The notes under the pieces were generated by a model. That model was not told where the DNA came from, made no database searches, and saw only the letters and a list, made by a program, of their open reading frames with translations. A DNA stretch of 8,258 nucleotides from Halieaceae bacterium (GTDB taxonomy: Bacteria; Pseudomonadota; Gammaproteobacteria; Pseudomonadales; Halieaceae), in assembly GCA_011524755.1 (NCBI GenBank), contig WTJR01000069.1, positions 7,616 through 15,873 on the forward strand, written 5' to 3'. A program made the translations under genes and the position numbers. Numbering within the stretch: position 1 is the first letter of the stretch; every line of letters starts with the position of its first letter. Positions 1 to 6,505 of the stretch are shown piece by piece.

Positions 1-172
1 AAGCTTCGTCAACATCGTCAGAGACATTGACTCGCAAAGCTATTAACGAACGGGCAATCATGAGAAAGACGGTTCATGAGGCGCCACTCATACTGCGTCA
101 CTGATCGACGCTCATCAGAATAGATCCGTCAAAACACTATTGAACGAGCAGGTTCTGACTTAGACTCATTTT

Positions 173-1177
173 ATGAATACTGTTCGAGCCATAGGAGGTC
201 TCTTGCTGAGCGTTTGCATTGCTCTCAATGCACATGCACTCGAGACACAGGAACCTGAACAGAGCCCCAATGAGGGAAAACCCCAAGAACTCGAGTCCGA
301 AAACGTCACTGCAACAGCGCGTGAAAGAGCTGAACGGTGGGTGGACTCTAGCCACCGATTTGCAACCGACCGAACCATGGCGCTTACGCGCTGGGTAGAT
401 AGCTTTTTTGGCGATATGGATGGTGACGCAGAAATAGCGGAGTCGCGCTTGCGACTAAAAATCACAACTGACTGGGATGAGCGTCTAGGAACAGAAACTC
501 GCGTCAGCGTTGGCGGTAAGGTCAATCTGCCGCGCTTGGCAGATCGCGTTGATCTGGTCTTTCGTGGTGATGACCCTGACGAACTCGTGCCCGGGGACGA
601 GGACGACCCCTCACAAAGCCAGATAGGTCTGCAGGTACTGCTCGATGAGAGCGCTGGCGGGAACCACCGAACCGATTTCACCGTGGGCTTATCCGGTGCC
701 GGCCCTAAGCCCGGTGTGAAATATCGCTACAAGACGCTCTGGGGGTCCAACACCTCGTTTCGATTTTCCCAGCGAGCACAATACGATTTTGATGACGGGG
801 CCTTTGCGACGACCAAATTAGATATTGACTACGCGCTTTCCAGACGTTCGCTCATACGTTCACAAAATCGCCTGTTGTACGGCGAGAAATCGGATGGTGC
901 GGAGTGGTCCTCCAATATCGGTGTCGTGCGGCAGTGGGCCGTTGAAAATGGATTTGAACGCGCGGCTTATTTATACACTGGGGTAAAGGGTAATACTGAA
1001 CCTGACAGTTACCGAGAGAACTATCAGGTAGGGCTCCGGCTAAGAGCGCAGGCCATCCGCGAGTTTTTGTTTTTTGAGCTTGAGCCCACGCTCAATCAGC
1101 GTATCGACGCGCCAGGCCTACCCCGAGAAACCGCTTGGGCAGTCGAAGCCCGTGTCGAATTTCTTCTCTTCGACTAA
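173..1177 (+). CDS. Exported, probable outer-membrane beta-barrel protein of unknown function
   Basis: I do not recognise a named family with certainty. The 334-residue product begins with a Sec-type signal peptide: Arg5, a hydrophobic stretch at about 8-19 and a likely cleavage after Ala-His-Ala at 20-22. A polar, Glu-rich linker follows (about 23-50), then a helical-looking segment with the pattern RWVDSFFGD (73-81). From about residue 91 to the end, strands of alternating polar and hydrophobic residues are split by polar turns, as in outer-membrane barrels. An acidic loop (about 133-145) carries many Asp and Glu. The last residues are EFLLFD, so the usual terminal aromatic is followed by Asp. 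Cys15 lies in a poor lipobox (LSVC), so a lipoprotein is unlikely. An in-frame TAG at 161-163 makes the ATG at 173 the only sensible start, yet no Shine-Dalgarno sequence precedes it. The RWVDSFF part resembles conserved hypothetical proteins I recall from other Gammaproteobacteria. Exported protein is well supported; barrel is inference; function is unknown. Confidence 0.8.
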   Translation: MNTVRAIGGLLLSVCIALNAHALETQEPEQSPNEGKPQELESENVTATARERAERWVDSSHRFATDRTMALTRWVDSFFGDMDGDAEIAESRLRLKITTDWDERLGTETRVSVGGKVNLPRLADRVDLVFRGDDPDELVPGDEDDPSQSQIGLQVLLDESAGGNHRTDFTVGLSGAGPKPGVKYRYKTLWGSNTSFRFSQRAQYDFDDGAFATTKLDIDYALSRRSLIRSQNRLLYGEKSDGAEWSSNIGVVRQWAVENGFERAAYLYTGVKGNTEPDSYRENYQVGLRLRAQAIREFLFFELEPTLNQRIDAPGLPRETAWAVEARVEFLLFD

Positions 1178-1187
1178 CGCAAAACGC

Positions 1188-1203
1188 CTATCGATTGCGA
1201 TAG
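1188..1203. terminator. Small hairpin between convergent stop codons, possible weak terminator
   Basis: CTATCG and CGATAG form a 6-bp stem with a 4-base loop in the 48-base gap between the outer-membrane protein stop (1177) and the PhoH stop (1226). Read on the minus strand the stem is followed by GCGTTTTGCG, a short interrupted T tract, so it could end PhoH transcription. On the plus strand no T run follows. The stem is short and has little G+C, so this is only a candidate. Confidence 0.3.
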
Positions 1204-1225
1204 CCGGGCCTCAACGTAGGTCGGT

Positions 1226-2662
1226 TTAGAGATTCTCCTCCGCAAATGCCGCAAGTCTCGATCTCACGATGCCATTGATGTGCATGATCCCTGCATGCGG
1301 GTAAGGCTTCACGCGCTCAACCAGATACGTGAGGCCCGATGTCAGCGGGGATATGTACTTGTTATCGATCTGAGCCAAATTCCCCAAAACCACAATCTTC
1401 GAGTCTGAACCCACGCGGCTGATAATCGACTTCAACTGAAACTGCGTGAGTCCCTGGGATTCATCAATGATGATGTAGGCACCGTTGAACGATCGGCCCC
1501 TCATGAAGTTCAGCGATTTGAACTGGATATTGGCCCGTTCTTTTACATACTCGATGCTGCCATTTGAGCACTCGTCTGCACCGTGAAGAATTTCAAGGTT
1601 ATCGTCAAAGGCCGCCAACCACGGTGCCATTTTTTCTTCTTCGGTGCCCGGTAAAAAGCCAATCTCCTCAGCCATGGGAGGTGTTGAACGCGCCACGATG
1701 AGCTTCTTGTATTTTTTCTGCTCCAAAATGGCGTGGAGGCCATAGGCCAAAGCCAATAGCGTCTTACCGGATCCGGCTGGCCCCGTGAGTACGGTCATGT
1801 CCAAATCATCGTTGTCGAGCAGGCGCATCGCCATGGCTTGCTCTAAATTCCTCGGCGCTAAGCCCCAGAAGCGCTGATTCATCAAATTATCTCGGCTGTC
1901 GACCGCGAGGTAGACGAAATCCTGGTCAACGTGATCGACAAAGGCGATAAAGCCGTTGTCGTCATACAAGAACTGGTTCGGATAGGCCTCGGGTAACTCT
2001 GAGCGTGGAATTCTGTGAAGCGTCATATCGTCTTCACGCACCGTATCCACGCGGTCAATACCTTCCCAGAACTCACCCTCGCTCTGCTTGTAGCCGGTCG
2101 CGAGAAGGTCAATATCATCAAGCACACGGTCGTGACGGTAATCCTCGACATGTAGCAAACCAGAGCCCTTCGCCTTAATCCGCATGTTGATGTCTTTGGT
2201 AACCAGACACACAAACTCGCCCGGATGCTCTATCTGGTACTTCAGGGCCACGTTGATGATGCGATTATCGTTAGCTTGGTCCTGCGTGCTATCGAGAAAA
2301 GGCACGTGTTCATTAGCGCCCAATAACTGGTCCGGGAATATCGCTAAGCGGCCCAAGGCTCCCGACAAAGTCGAGCCGGGAATTTCCACACCATCTTGAA
2401 TCGCCTGAGGTGATGAGGACCCCACCACTTTGTCGATCATCTGAATAGCAATACGGGCCTCTCGGCTGACCGACTTATCGCGTCGATCCTTGATGTGATC
2501 CAGCTCTTCGAGAACGGTCATTGGAATCACGACGCGATGCTCTGCAAATGCTGCGATTGCCGTTGGGTCATGAAGTAGCACATTGGTATCCAAGACATAC
2601 GTCTTTACCTCCGCGGGGGATAGTTGTGTAACTTCGTTAGGCAAGCTTGCAGATTGCGTCAT
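1226..2662 (-). CDS. PIN domain plus PhoH-type ATPase (PhoH2-like, YlaK family)
   Basis: The protein (478 residues from the start chosen here) joins a PIN-type nuclease to a PhoH ATPase. The PIN domain covers about residues 20-165, with acidic residues at Asp25 (VLDTNVLLHDP), Glu52/Glu53, Asp132 (NDNRI) and Asp157 (VTKDINMR), as expected for a metal-dependent RNase site. A linker domain (about 190-270) follows. The PhoH domain (about 270-478) has Walker A GPAGSGKT (294-301), Walker B IIIDE (397-401), the GNLAQID motif (427-433) and a C-terminal IVRSRLAAFAEE segment with candidate arginine-finger residues. Actinobacterial PhoH2 proteins of this architecture have been described as RNA helicase/RNases; that role is inferred here. 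An ATG at 2677 would add five residues, but only the ATG at 2662 has a good ribosome binding site. The gene converges with the outer-membrane protein gene and is divergent from rnb. All key motifs are intact. Phosphate regulation should not be assumed from the family name. Confidence 0.93.
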   Translation of the reverse strand: MTQSASLPNEVTQLSPAEVKTYVLDTNVLLHDPTAIAAFAEHRVVIPMTVLEELDHIKDRRDKSVSREARIAIQMIDKVVGSSSPQAIQDGVEIPGSTLSGALGRLAIFPDQLLGANEHVPFLDSTQDQANDNRIINVALKYQIEHPGEFVCLVTKDINMRIKAKGSGLLHVEDYRHDRVLDDIDLLATGYKQSEGEFWEGIDRVDTVREDDMTLHRIPRSELPEAYPNQFLYDDNGFIAFVDHVDQDFVYLAVDSRDNLMNQRFWGLAPRNLEQAMAMRLLDNDDLDMTVLTGPAGSGKTLLALAYGLHAILEQKKYKKLIVARSTPPMAEEIGFLPGTEEEKMAPWLAAFDDNLEILHGADECSNGSIEYVKERANIQFKSLNFMRGRSFNGAYIIIDESQGLTQFQLKSIISRVGSDSKIVVLGNLAQIDNKYISPLTSGLTYLVERVKPYPHAGIMHINGIVRSRLAAFAEENL

Positions 2663-2667
2663 AGGAT

Positions 2668-2671
2668 CTCC
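2668..2671 (-). promoter_or_regulatory. Ribosome binding site that decides the PhoH start
   Basis: On the minus strand GGAG lies five bases before the ATG at 2662. The alternative in-frame ATG at 2677 is preceded by AT-rich sequence (TATTTAAATC) with no Shine-Dalgarno match, so the shorter 478-residue product is preferred. Confidence 0.65.
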
Positions 2672-2931
2672 GACCATGATTTAAATACTAAGATGACGGC
2701 CGCCTCGCTCTTATGCAGTGGCGAGTAATGGGCGCTAATTACAGGGGATAAAGGATAGGCGGTTGCGGGTGCACAACACAGTGGCGTGGTACGAGGTGTC
2801 AAGGCGGAGCCGACAAACGTCATTACCAATAAACCGTCCTACTCTTTCTATTTCGGGCTCCTTCAGTAAAACCATCGAAACCGCGCATGTCAATCGCCGT
2901 TTGATGAACTTTTTTTGGTCGCCACAAAAGC

Positions 2932-2960
2932 GTGAAAAATAAGGGGCTGTCAGCTAGGAT
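2932..2960 (+). promoter_or_regulatory. Candidate sigma-70 promoter for rnb
   Basis: GTGAAA (2932-2937) and TAGGAT (2955-2960) are separated by exactly 17 bases, and each matches four of six consensus positions. Transcription would begin near 2967, giving an rnb leader of about 56 bases. A weaker alternative is TTGGTC (2915-2920) with AATAAG (2938-2943), also at 17-base spacing. This is assigned by eye only. Confidence 0.3.
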
Positions 2961-2969
2961 TTACGCTTC

Positions 2970-2985
2970 GATGACGATGGTCATC
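2970..2985 (+). other. Small hairpin in the rnb leader
   Basis: GATGAC and GTCATC pair perfectly around the 4-base loop GATG. If the promoter at 2932-2960 is used, this hairpin would sit at the extreme 5' end of the rnb mRNA, where a stem can slow 5'-end-dependent decay. The 6-bp perfect inverted repeat could equally be a protein binding site or chance. Confidence 0.3.
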
Positions 2986-3022
2986 TCGGCGGTATCAACC
3001 TTTTTAAGAGATTCCTCAGTGT

Positions 3023-4975
3023 ATGTTAGATAAAAACGCCCTAAGCCAACTTCAGGGCCTTAAAGACAAGATAGAAGCGGAGAAAGAATACGCAGAGGGA
3101 ACCGTTAAAGCGACACGAAGCCGATTCGGCTTTGTGGTACTCGACGACAACCGAGAAATATTTTTACCTCCTGACGAAATGCAGCGCGTGTTACCTGGAG
3201 ATCGTGTCTCCATCGTCATCAAACCAGCGGCCGCGAAAGACAAGTCAGGCAAAGATCAGAGTACAGCTGAACTCGAAAAACTGCTGTCGACCTCAGTGAA
3301 TAATTTCGTGGGGGAAGTCGTACAAAAAGGTAAAGCTTTCTTTGTTGCTCCCGATGTCCCAGAGCTCATGCATTTCACGCGGTGGCTTTTCATACCGCCA
3401 AACGCCCGCTCGGGCGCGAAGGCTGGCGACCTAGTTCAGTGCCAACTTCAACGGCACCCGTTTGCAGATGGCAAGCCATCGGTCAAAGTGTTGCAGTCGT
3501 TTGGACCCATCGGAACGCCTGGTCTGGAAAACGACTACTGCGCGGCGCGCGCCGGTATACAAAAGATGTTACCGAAGGAGCAGTTCAAAGCCATTGAGGC
3601 CCTTGTTGATGGCGGCGCCACTGTCGACGATACGCGCGAGGATCTCCGCGTGCTCCCACTGGTCAGTATCGACTCTCCAAACACGGTCGACATCGACGAT
3701 GCGATCTGCGCGGAGCCGCAGGACAACGGCTGGTTACTGACAGTGGCGATTGCCGATCCCACAACCTGCCTCAAAGAAGCCGCGGACCTCACAACCTTGA
3801 TTGCCACTCGTGGCACGTCGCACTACTTCCATGGTTTGGCGATACCCATGCTGCCAGAGGCGTTGGCTCAAAGCGCAACCTTGAGGCCAGAGGAAGACAA
3901 AAATGCCGTGGTTTGTCGTCTGAACATCTCCCCAGACGGAGACATCACCAACTCGAGCATCCAGCTTGCTGTTGTTCAATCGAAAGCCAAACTTAGCTAT
4001 CAGGAAGTGGAAGAGGTTCTGACGAATGGTGCTGAGCATGAGTTCGCAGAGACTTTAAAGCATCTGAATGACTGCTACAGCGCCCTTCGGACCTGGAGAG
4101 AATCTCGAGAGCTCGTCATAGAACACCGCCCGGAGCACCGCTGGTTGCTCAATGAAAACAAGCAAATCGATCGCATCGAAGAGGTACAGAAGAAAACATC
4201 ACAGCTGCTGGTTGAAGAGTGCATGGTTGCAGCCAATCGGTGCATAGCCCAAGCCCTCAAGGATGCGGAGCTACCGGGACCGTTCGTAACACATGCCGGC
4301 ATTCGACGGGACCGCGCCGAGGAAGCAAAGGAGTTCTTAACCCGGTTCTTACCTGATCAACATGCGCTCGACCTCTCCACACTTGACGGCTTTCGCACGC
4401 TGATAAATGAGCTTAATGCAGCTACCGGTGAGCGACCTTTGCGGTCAATGATTAATCGGTTGATGTCCCGTGCTAGCTTCAGCGTCAAGCCCGCACCCCA
4501 CATGGGCATGGCGTTGCCTGTTTACACCAATGGAACATCACCCCTACGCAAAGCGCTCGACTTTTGCGTGCACCTCCAGCTCAAAGCCATGCTGGGCGAC
4601 ACAAGTGTTAAGACGGCGCCCGCCACGGTATTCGATCTTATCAATCAGGCCAGTGCGAAGAACCGTCAGGCGGTAACAGCGGCTAACAACTGGCTGAGCT
4701 GCAACTTCCTCAACGCTCAGAGCGCCGATGGACAGTCTGACTACGAAGCGGAGATTGTGCACATCAACACCTCAGGCTTTACCGTGAAGCTGAAGGATTT
4801 CGGGCTCGAAGGCACTGTCGACCTCAGAAGAGAGGAAGAGAAATTTAGTTTTGATAAATGGGAGATGGCACTCGCAAGTAAAACCCGGCGTTACCAATTG
4901 AGGCAGCAGATCCGAGTGCAATACCAGCCAGTCGAGAAGCCACGCGGAGAGAGCGCTTCCTTTTGTGTGATCTAG
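3023..4975 (+). CDS. rnb: Exoribonuclease II (RNase II)
   Basis: This is a processive 3'-to-5' hydrolytic exoribonuclease that degrades single-stranded RNA in the cytoplasm. At 650 residues it is close to E. coli RNase II (644). Order: first cold-shock domain (about 24-68), second (about 92-160), catalytic RNB domain (about 205-525), S1 domain (about 572-638). The metal-binding aspartates of IDSPNTVDIDDAI are all present (Asp217, 223, 225, 226). Tyr268 (SHYFHGLAIPMLP) and Tyr326 (SKAKLSYQ) match E. coli Tyr253 and Tyr313, and Arg509 in TSPLRK matches Arg500. Oddities: the tyrosine after RK is Ala511, the HR pair seven residues on is His517-Leu518, and the position of E. coli Glu542 is Val551. 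RNase II is preferred over RNase R because there is no N-terminal helix-turn-helix extension or basic C-terminal tail. The ATG at 3023 has only a poor ribosome binding site (AAGAG at 3006-3010, 12 bases away). The gene stands alone, with 110 bases before asnS. Confidence 0.95.
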   Translation: MLDKNALSQLQGLKDKIEAEKEYAEGTVKATRSRFGFVVLDDNREIFLPPDEMQRVLPGDRVSIVIKPAAAKDKSGKDQSTAELEKLLSTSVNNFVGEVVQKGKAFFVAPDVPELMHFTRWLFIPPNARSGAKAGDLVQCQLQRHPFADGKPSVKVLQSFGPIGTPGLENDYCAARAGIQKMLPKEQFKAIEALVDGGATVDDTREDLRVLPLVSIDSPNTVDIDDAICAEPQDNGWLLTVAIADPTTCLKEAADLTTLIATRGTSHYFHGLAIPMLPEALAQSATLRPEEDKNAVVCRLNISPDGDITNSSIQLAVVQSKAKLSYQEVEEVLTNGAEHEFAETLKHLNDCYSALRTWRESRELVIEHRPEHRWLLNENKQIDRIEEVQKKTSQLLVEECMVAANRCIAQALKDAELPGPFVTHAGIRRDRAEEAKEFLTRFLPDQHALDLSTLDGFRTLINELNAATGERPLRSMINRLMSRASFSVKPAPHMGMALPVYTNGTSPLRKALDFCVHLQLKAMLGDTSVKTAPATVFDLINQASAKNRQAVTAANNWLSCNFLNAQSADGQSDYEAEIVHINTSGFTVKLKDFGLEGTVDLRREEEKFSFDKWEMALASKTRRYQLRQQIRVQYQPVEKPRGESASFCVI

Positions 4976-5003
4976 CTCCTGTGATCTAGGTTCTGTGATC
5001 TAA
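4966..5003 (+). repeat. 14-bp tandem direct repeat through the rnb stop codon
   Basis: The core TGTGATCTAG occurs at 4966-4975 and 4980-4989, and TGTGATCTAA at 4994-5003, an exact 14-base period. The 4-base spacers differ (CTCC, GTTC). The first copy encodes the last residues of RNase II and its TAG stop. Because the period is not a multiple of three, the repeated TGA and TAG place stops in several frames. Replication slippage is the simplest origin. Confidence 0.85.
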
Positions 5004-5085
5004 GACACCGCGCACCAACGCCACTCCCTGCCTGCCAAAGCAGTAACATAGGCACCCACAATACGATAGTTAGGATGAAGTCATC

Positions 5086-6483
5086 ATGTCGCAAACCCAC
5101 TCCGTAAAAAATCTCCTCGGCGATGAGGCACTGATCGGCAGCCACGTAACCGTTCAAGGGTGGCTGAGAAGTAAGCGCGACTCGAAAGCGGGCATCTCAT
5201 TCCTTGCGGTAAACGACGGCAGCCACTTCGATAGTTTGCAGTGTGTTGCTCCCAAAGAGCTCGAAAATTATGAAGATGAGGTTTTAAAACTCTCGACCGG
5301 CTGCGCCGTCATTGTCTCAGGCGAATTAGTTGCATCGCAGGGCGGGGGGCAGTCCGTGGAAATTCAAGCATCCTACGTTGAACTTATCGGTGGCATCGAC
5401 GACCCAGAGTCTTACCCCATTGCCAAAAAGCGTCACACCTTCGAGTACCTTCGCACCCAAGCTCATCTGCGCACGCGAACCAATACCTTTGGTGCGGTAA
5501 CCCGCGTACGACATACTTTGGCCAACGCCATACATGACTTCTTCCATTCGGAGGACTTCTACTGGGTTAACACTCCAATTATTACGGCCAGTGACTGTGA
5601 AGGTGCTGGCGAATTGTTCCGCGTTAGTACGCTCGATCTCACTAACCTACCGAGAGATGACAAAGGCCAGGTCGACACCTCTCAGGACTTCTTCGGTAGC
5701 GATGCGTATTTAACCGTATCAGGGCAACTCGCAGTCGAGTCCTACTGCTTGTCGATGAGTAAGGTGTATACCTTCGGCCCGACCTTCCGGGCCGAAAACT
5801 CAAACACCTCACGGCATCTAGCTGAGTTTTGGATGGTTGAACCTGAAGTCGCATTTGCCGACCTTGCGGATAACGCGGCGCTGGCAGAGCGACTGTTGAA
5901 ATCTGTCACGCAGCGCGTGCTGAACGATTGTGAGAACGACCTTGGCTTCTTCCAACAGCGAATCGATAACACTGTGCTCGAGCGATTAACGAATATCGTC
6001 GATCAGCCATTCGTGAGAGTGACCTACTCCGACGCCATCGATATCCTGTTGAAGTCGGGTAAGAAGTTTGAGTTCCCCGTCGAATGGGGCATCGACATGG
6101 CCTCGGAGCACGAGCGCTTTCTATCAGAAACACATTTCAAAGCCCCTGTCGTGGTTACGGACTACCCACGCGATATCAAGGCGTTCTACATGCGCCTCAA
6201 CGACGATGAGCGCACGGTAGCGGCTATGGACGTATTGGCGCCCGGTATCGGGGAAATCATCGGCGGCAGTCAACGAGAAGAGCGCCTCGATGTCTTGGAT
6301 GCGCGAATGGATGAGGCGCTAAAAGATACCTTGTGGTGGTACCGCGATCTTCGGCGCTACGGCACGGTGCCGCACGCCGGTTTTGGCTTGGGCTTCGAAC
6401 GTTTGGTTGCCTACATCACGGGAATGGAGAATGTGCGAGACGTTATTCCATTCCCCCGAACCCCCGGCAATGCCGAGTTTTAA
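5086..6483 (+). CDS. asnS: Asparaginyl-tRNA synthetase
   Basis: This class IIb aminoacyl-tRNA synthetase charges tRNA-Asn with asparagine using ATP in the cytoplasm. At 465 residues it is one shorter than E. coli AsnRS and aligns along its whole length. The N-terminal OB-fold anticodon-binding domain (about 1-110) includes GWLRSKRDSKAGISFLAV (25-42). The catalytic domain starts near 130. Motif 1 lies around 150-168 (WVNTPIITAS), motif 2 around 231-250 (GPTFRAENSNTSRH, with Arg235), and motif 3 at 432-440 (GFGLGFERL, with Arg439). The segment APGIGEIIGGSQREER (385-400) is typical of AsnRS. The length and sequence separate it from bacterial AspRS, which is near 590 residues with a GAD insertion. 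An AGGA at 5072-5075 lies ten bases before the ATG. It follows rnb by 110 bases with no clear terminator or promoter between, and precedes cinA by 22 bases. No key residue is missing. Confidence 0.97.
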   Translation: MSQTHSVKNLLGDEALIGSHVTVQGWLRSKRDSKAGISFLAVNDGSHFDSLQCVAPKELENYEDEVLKLSTGCAVIVSGELVASQGGGQSVEIQASYVELIGGIDDPESYPIAKKRHTFEYLRTQAHLRTRTNTFGAVTRVRHTLANAIHDFFHSEDFYWVNTPIITASDCEGAGELFRVSTLDLTNLPRDDKGQVDTSQDFFGSDAYLTVSGQLAVESYCLSMSKVYTFGPTFRAENSNTSRHLAEFWMVEPEVAFADLADNAALAERLLKSVTQRVLNDCENDLGFFQQRIDNTVLERLTNIVDQPFVRVTYSDAIDILLKSGKKFEFPVEWGIDMASEHERFLSETHFKAPVVVTDYPRDIKAFYMRLNDDERTVAAMDVLAPGIGEIIGGSQREERLDVLDARMDEALKDTLWWYRDLRRYGTVPHAGFGLGFERLVAYITGMENVRDVIPFPRTPGNAEF

Positions 6484-6505
6484 TGGCACTTGATAAAGGC
6501 TCCCC

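Larger units (their letters stand above)
2663..3022. other. Divergent intergenic region between the PhoH gene and rnb
   Basis: About 360 bases with no coding frame I can support. It must hold the promoters of both divergent genes. On the PhoH side I see no clear sigma-70 promoter. On the rnb side a candidate promoter lies at 2932-2960, a small hairpin at 2970-2985, and a 20-codon open frame from 2971. A run of seven T at 2910-2916 follows only a poor imperfect stem (TCAA/TTGA core near 2890-2904). The part from about 2700 to 2900 shows no repeat, RNA gene or operator that I can name. Confidence 0.6.

Noticed and set aside
1..114. Possible fragments of a neighbouring gene: plus-strand frame ending TAA at 44-46 (FVNIVRDIDS...), and minus-strand frame with ATG at 61 running to the left edge (MIARSLIALR...).
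   Set aside because: Both are under 21 codons in the window and neither gives a recognisable family. They overlap, so at most one can be real. Sequence to the left is needed to choose.
166..681. 171-codon minus-strand open frame opposite the outer-membrane protein gene.
   Set aside because: Its Ser/Arg/Pro-rich composition is typical of an antisense shadow, and the plus-strand gene has a signal peptide and strand pattern.
2890..2916. T-run of seven after an imperfect stem, as a terminator of an orphan small RNA.
   Set aside because: The stem is only TCAA/TTGA with bulges or wobbles, no convincing promoter lies upstream on the plus strand, and no plus-strand gene needs terminating there.
2982..3060. 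Minus-strand frame opposite the rnb start, reading ...EESLKKVDTAEM and ending in IVIEA.
   Set aside because: It looked protein-like, but it is closed by a stop about 31 codons long, with no start codon before the ATG eight codons from its end.
4966..5003. CRP binding site, because of repeated TGTGA.
   Set aside because: A CRP site needs TGTGA-N6-TCACA. The copies are direct repeats, and the six-base-spaced partner is TCCTG or similar.
5341..5350. Run of six G in asnS as a phase-variable tract.
   Set aside because: It is short, encodes a normal Gly-rich turn (SQGGGQ) in a conserved region, and asnS is an essential gene.
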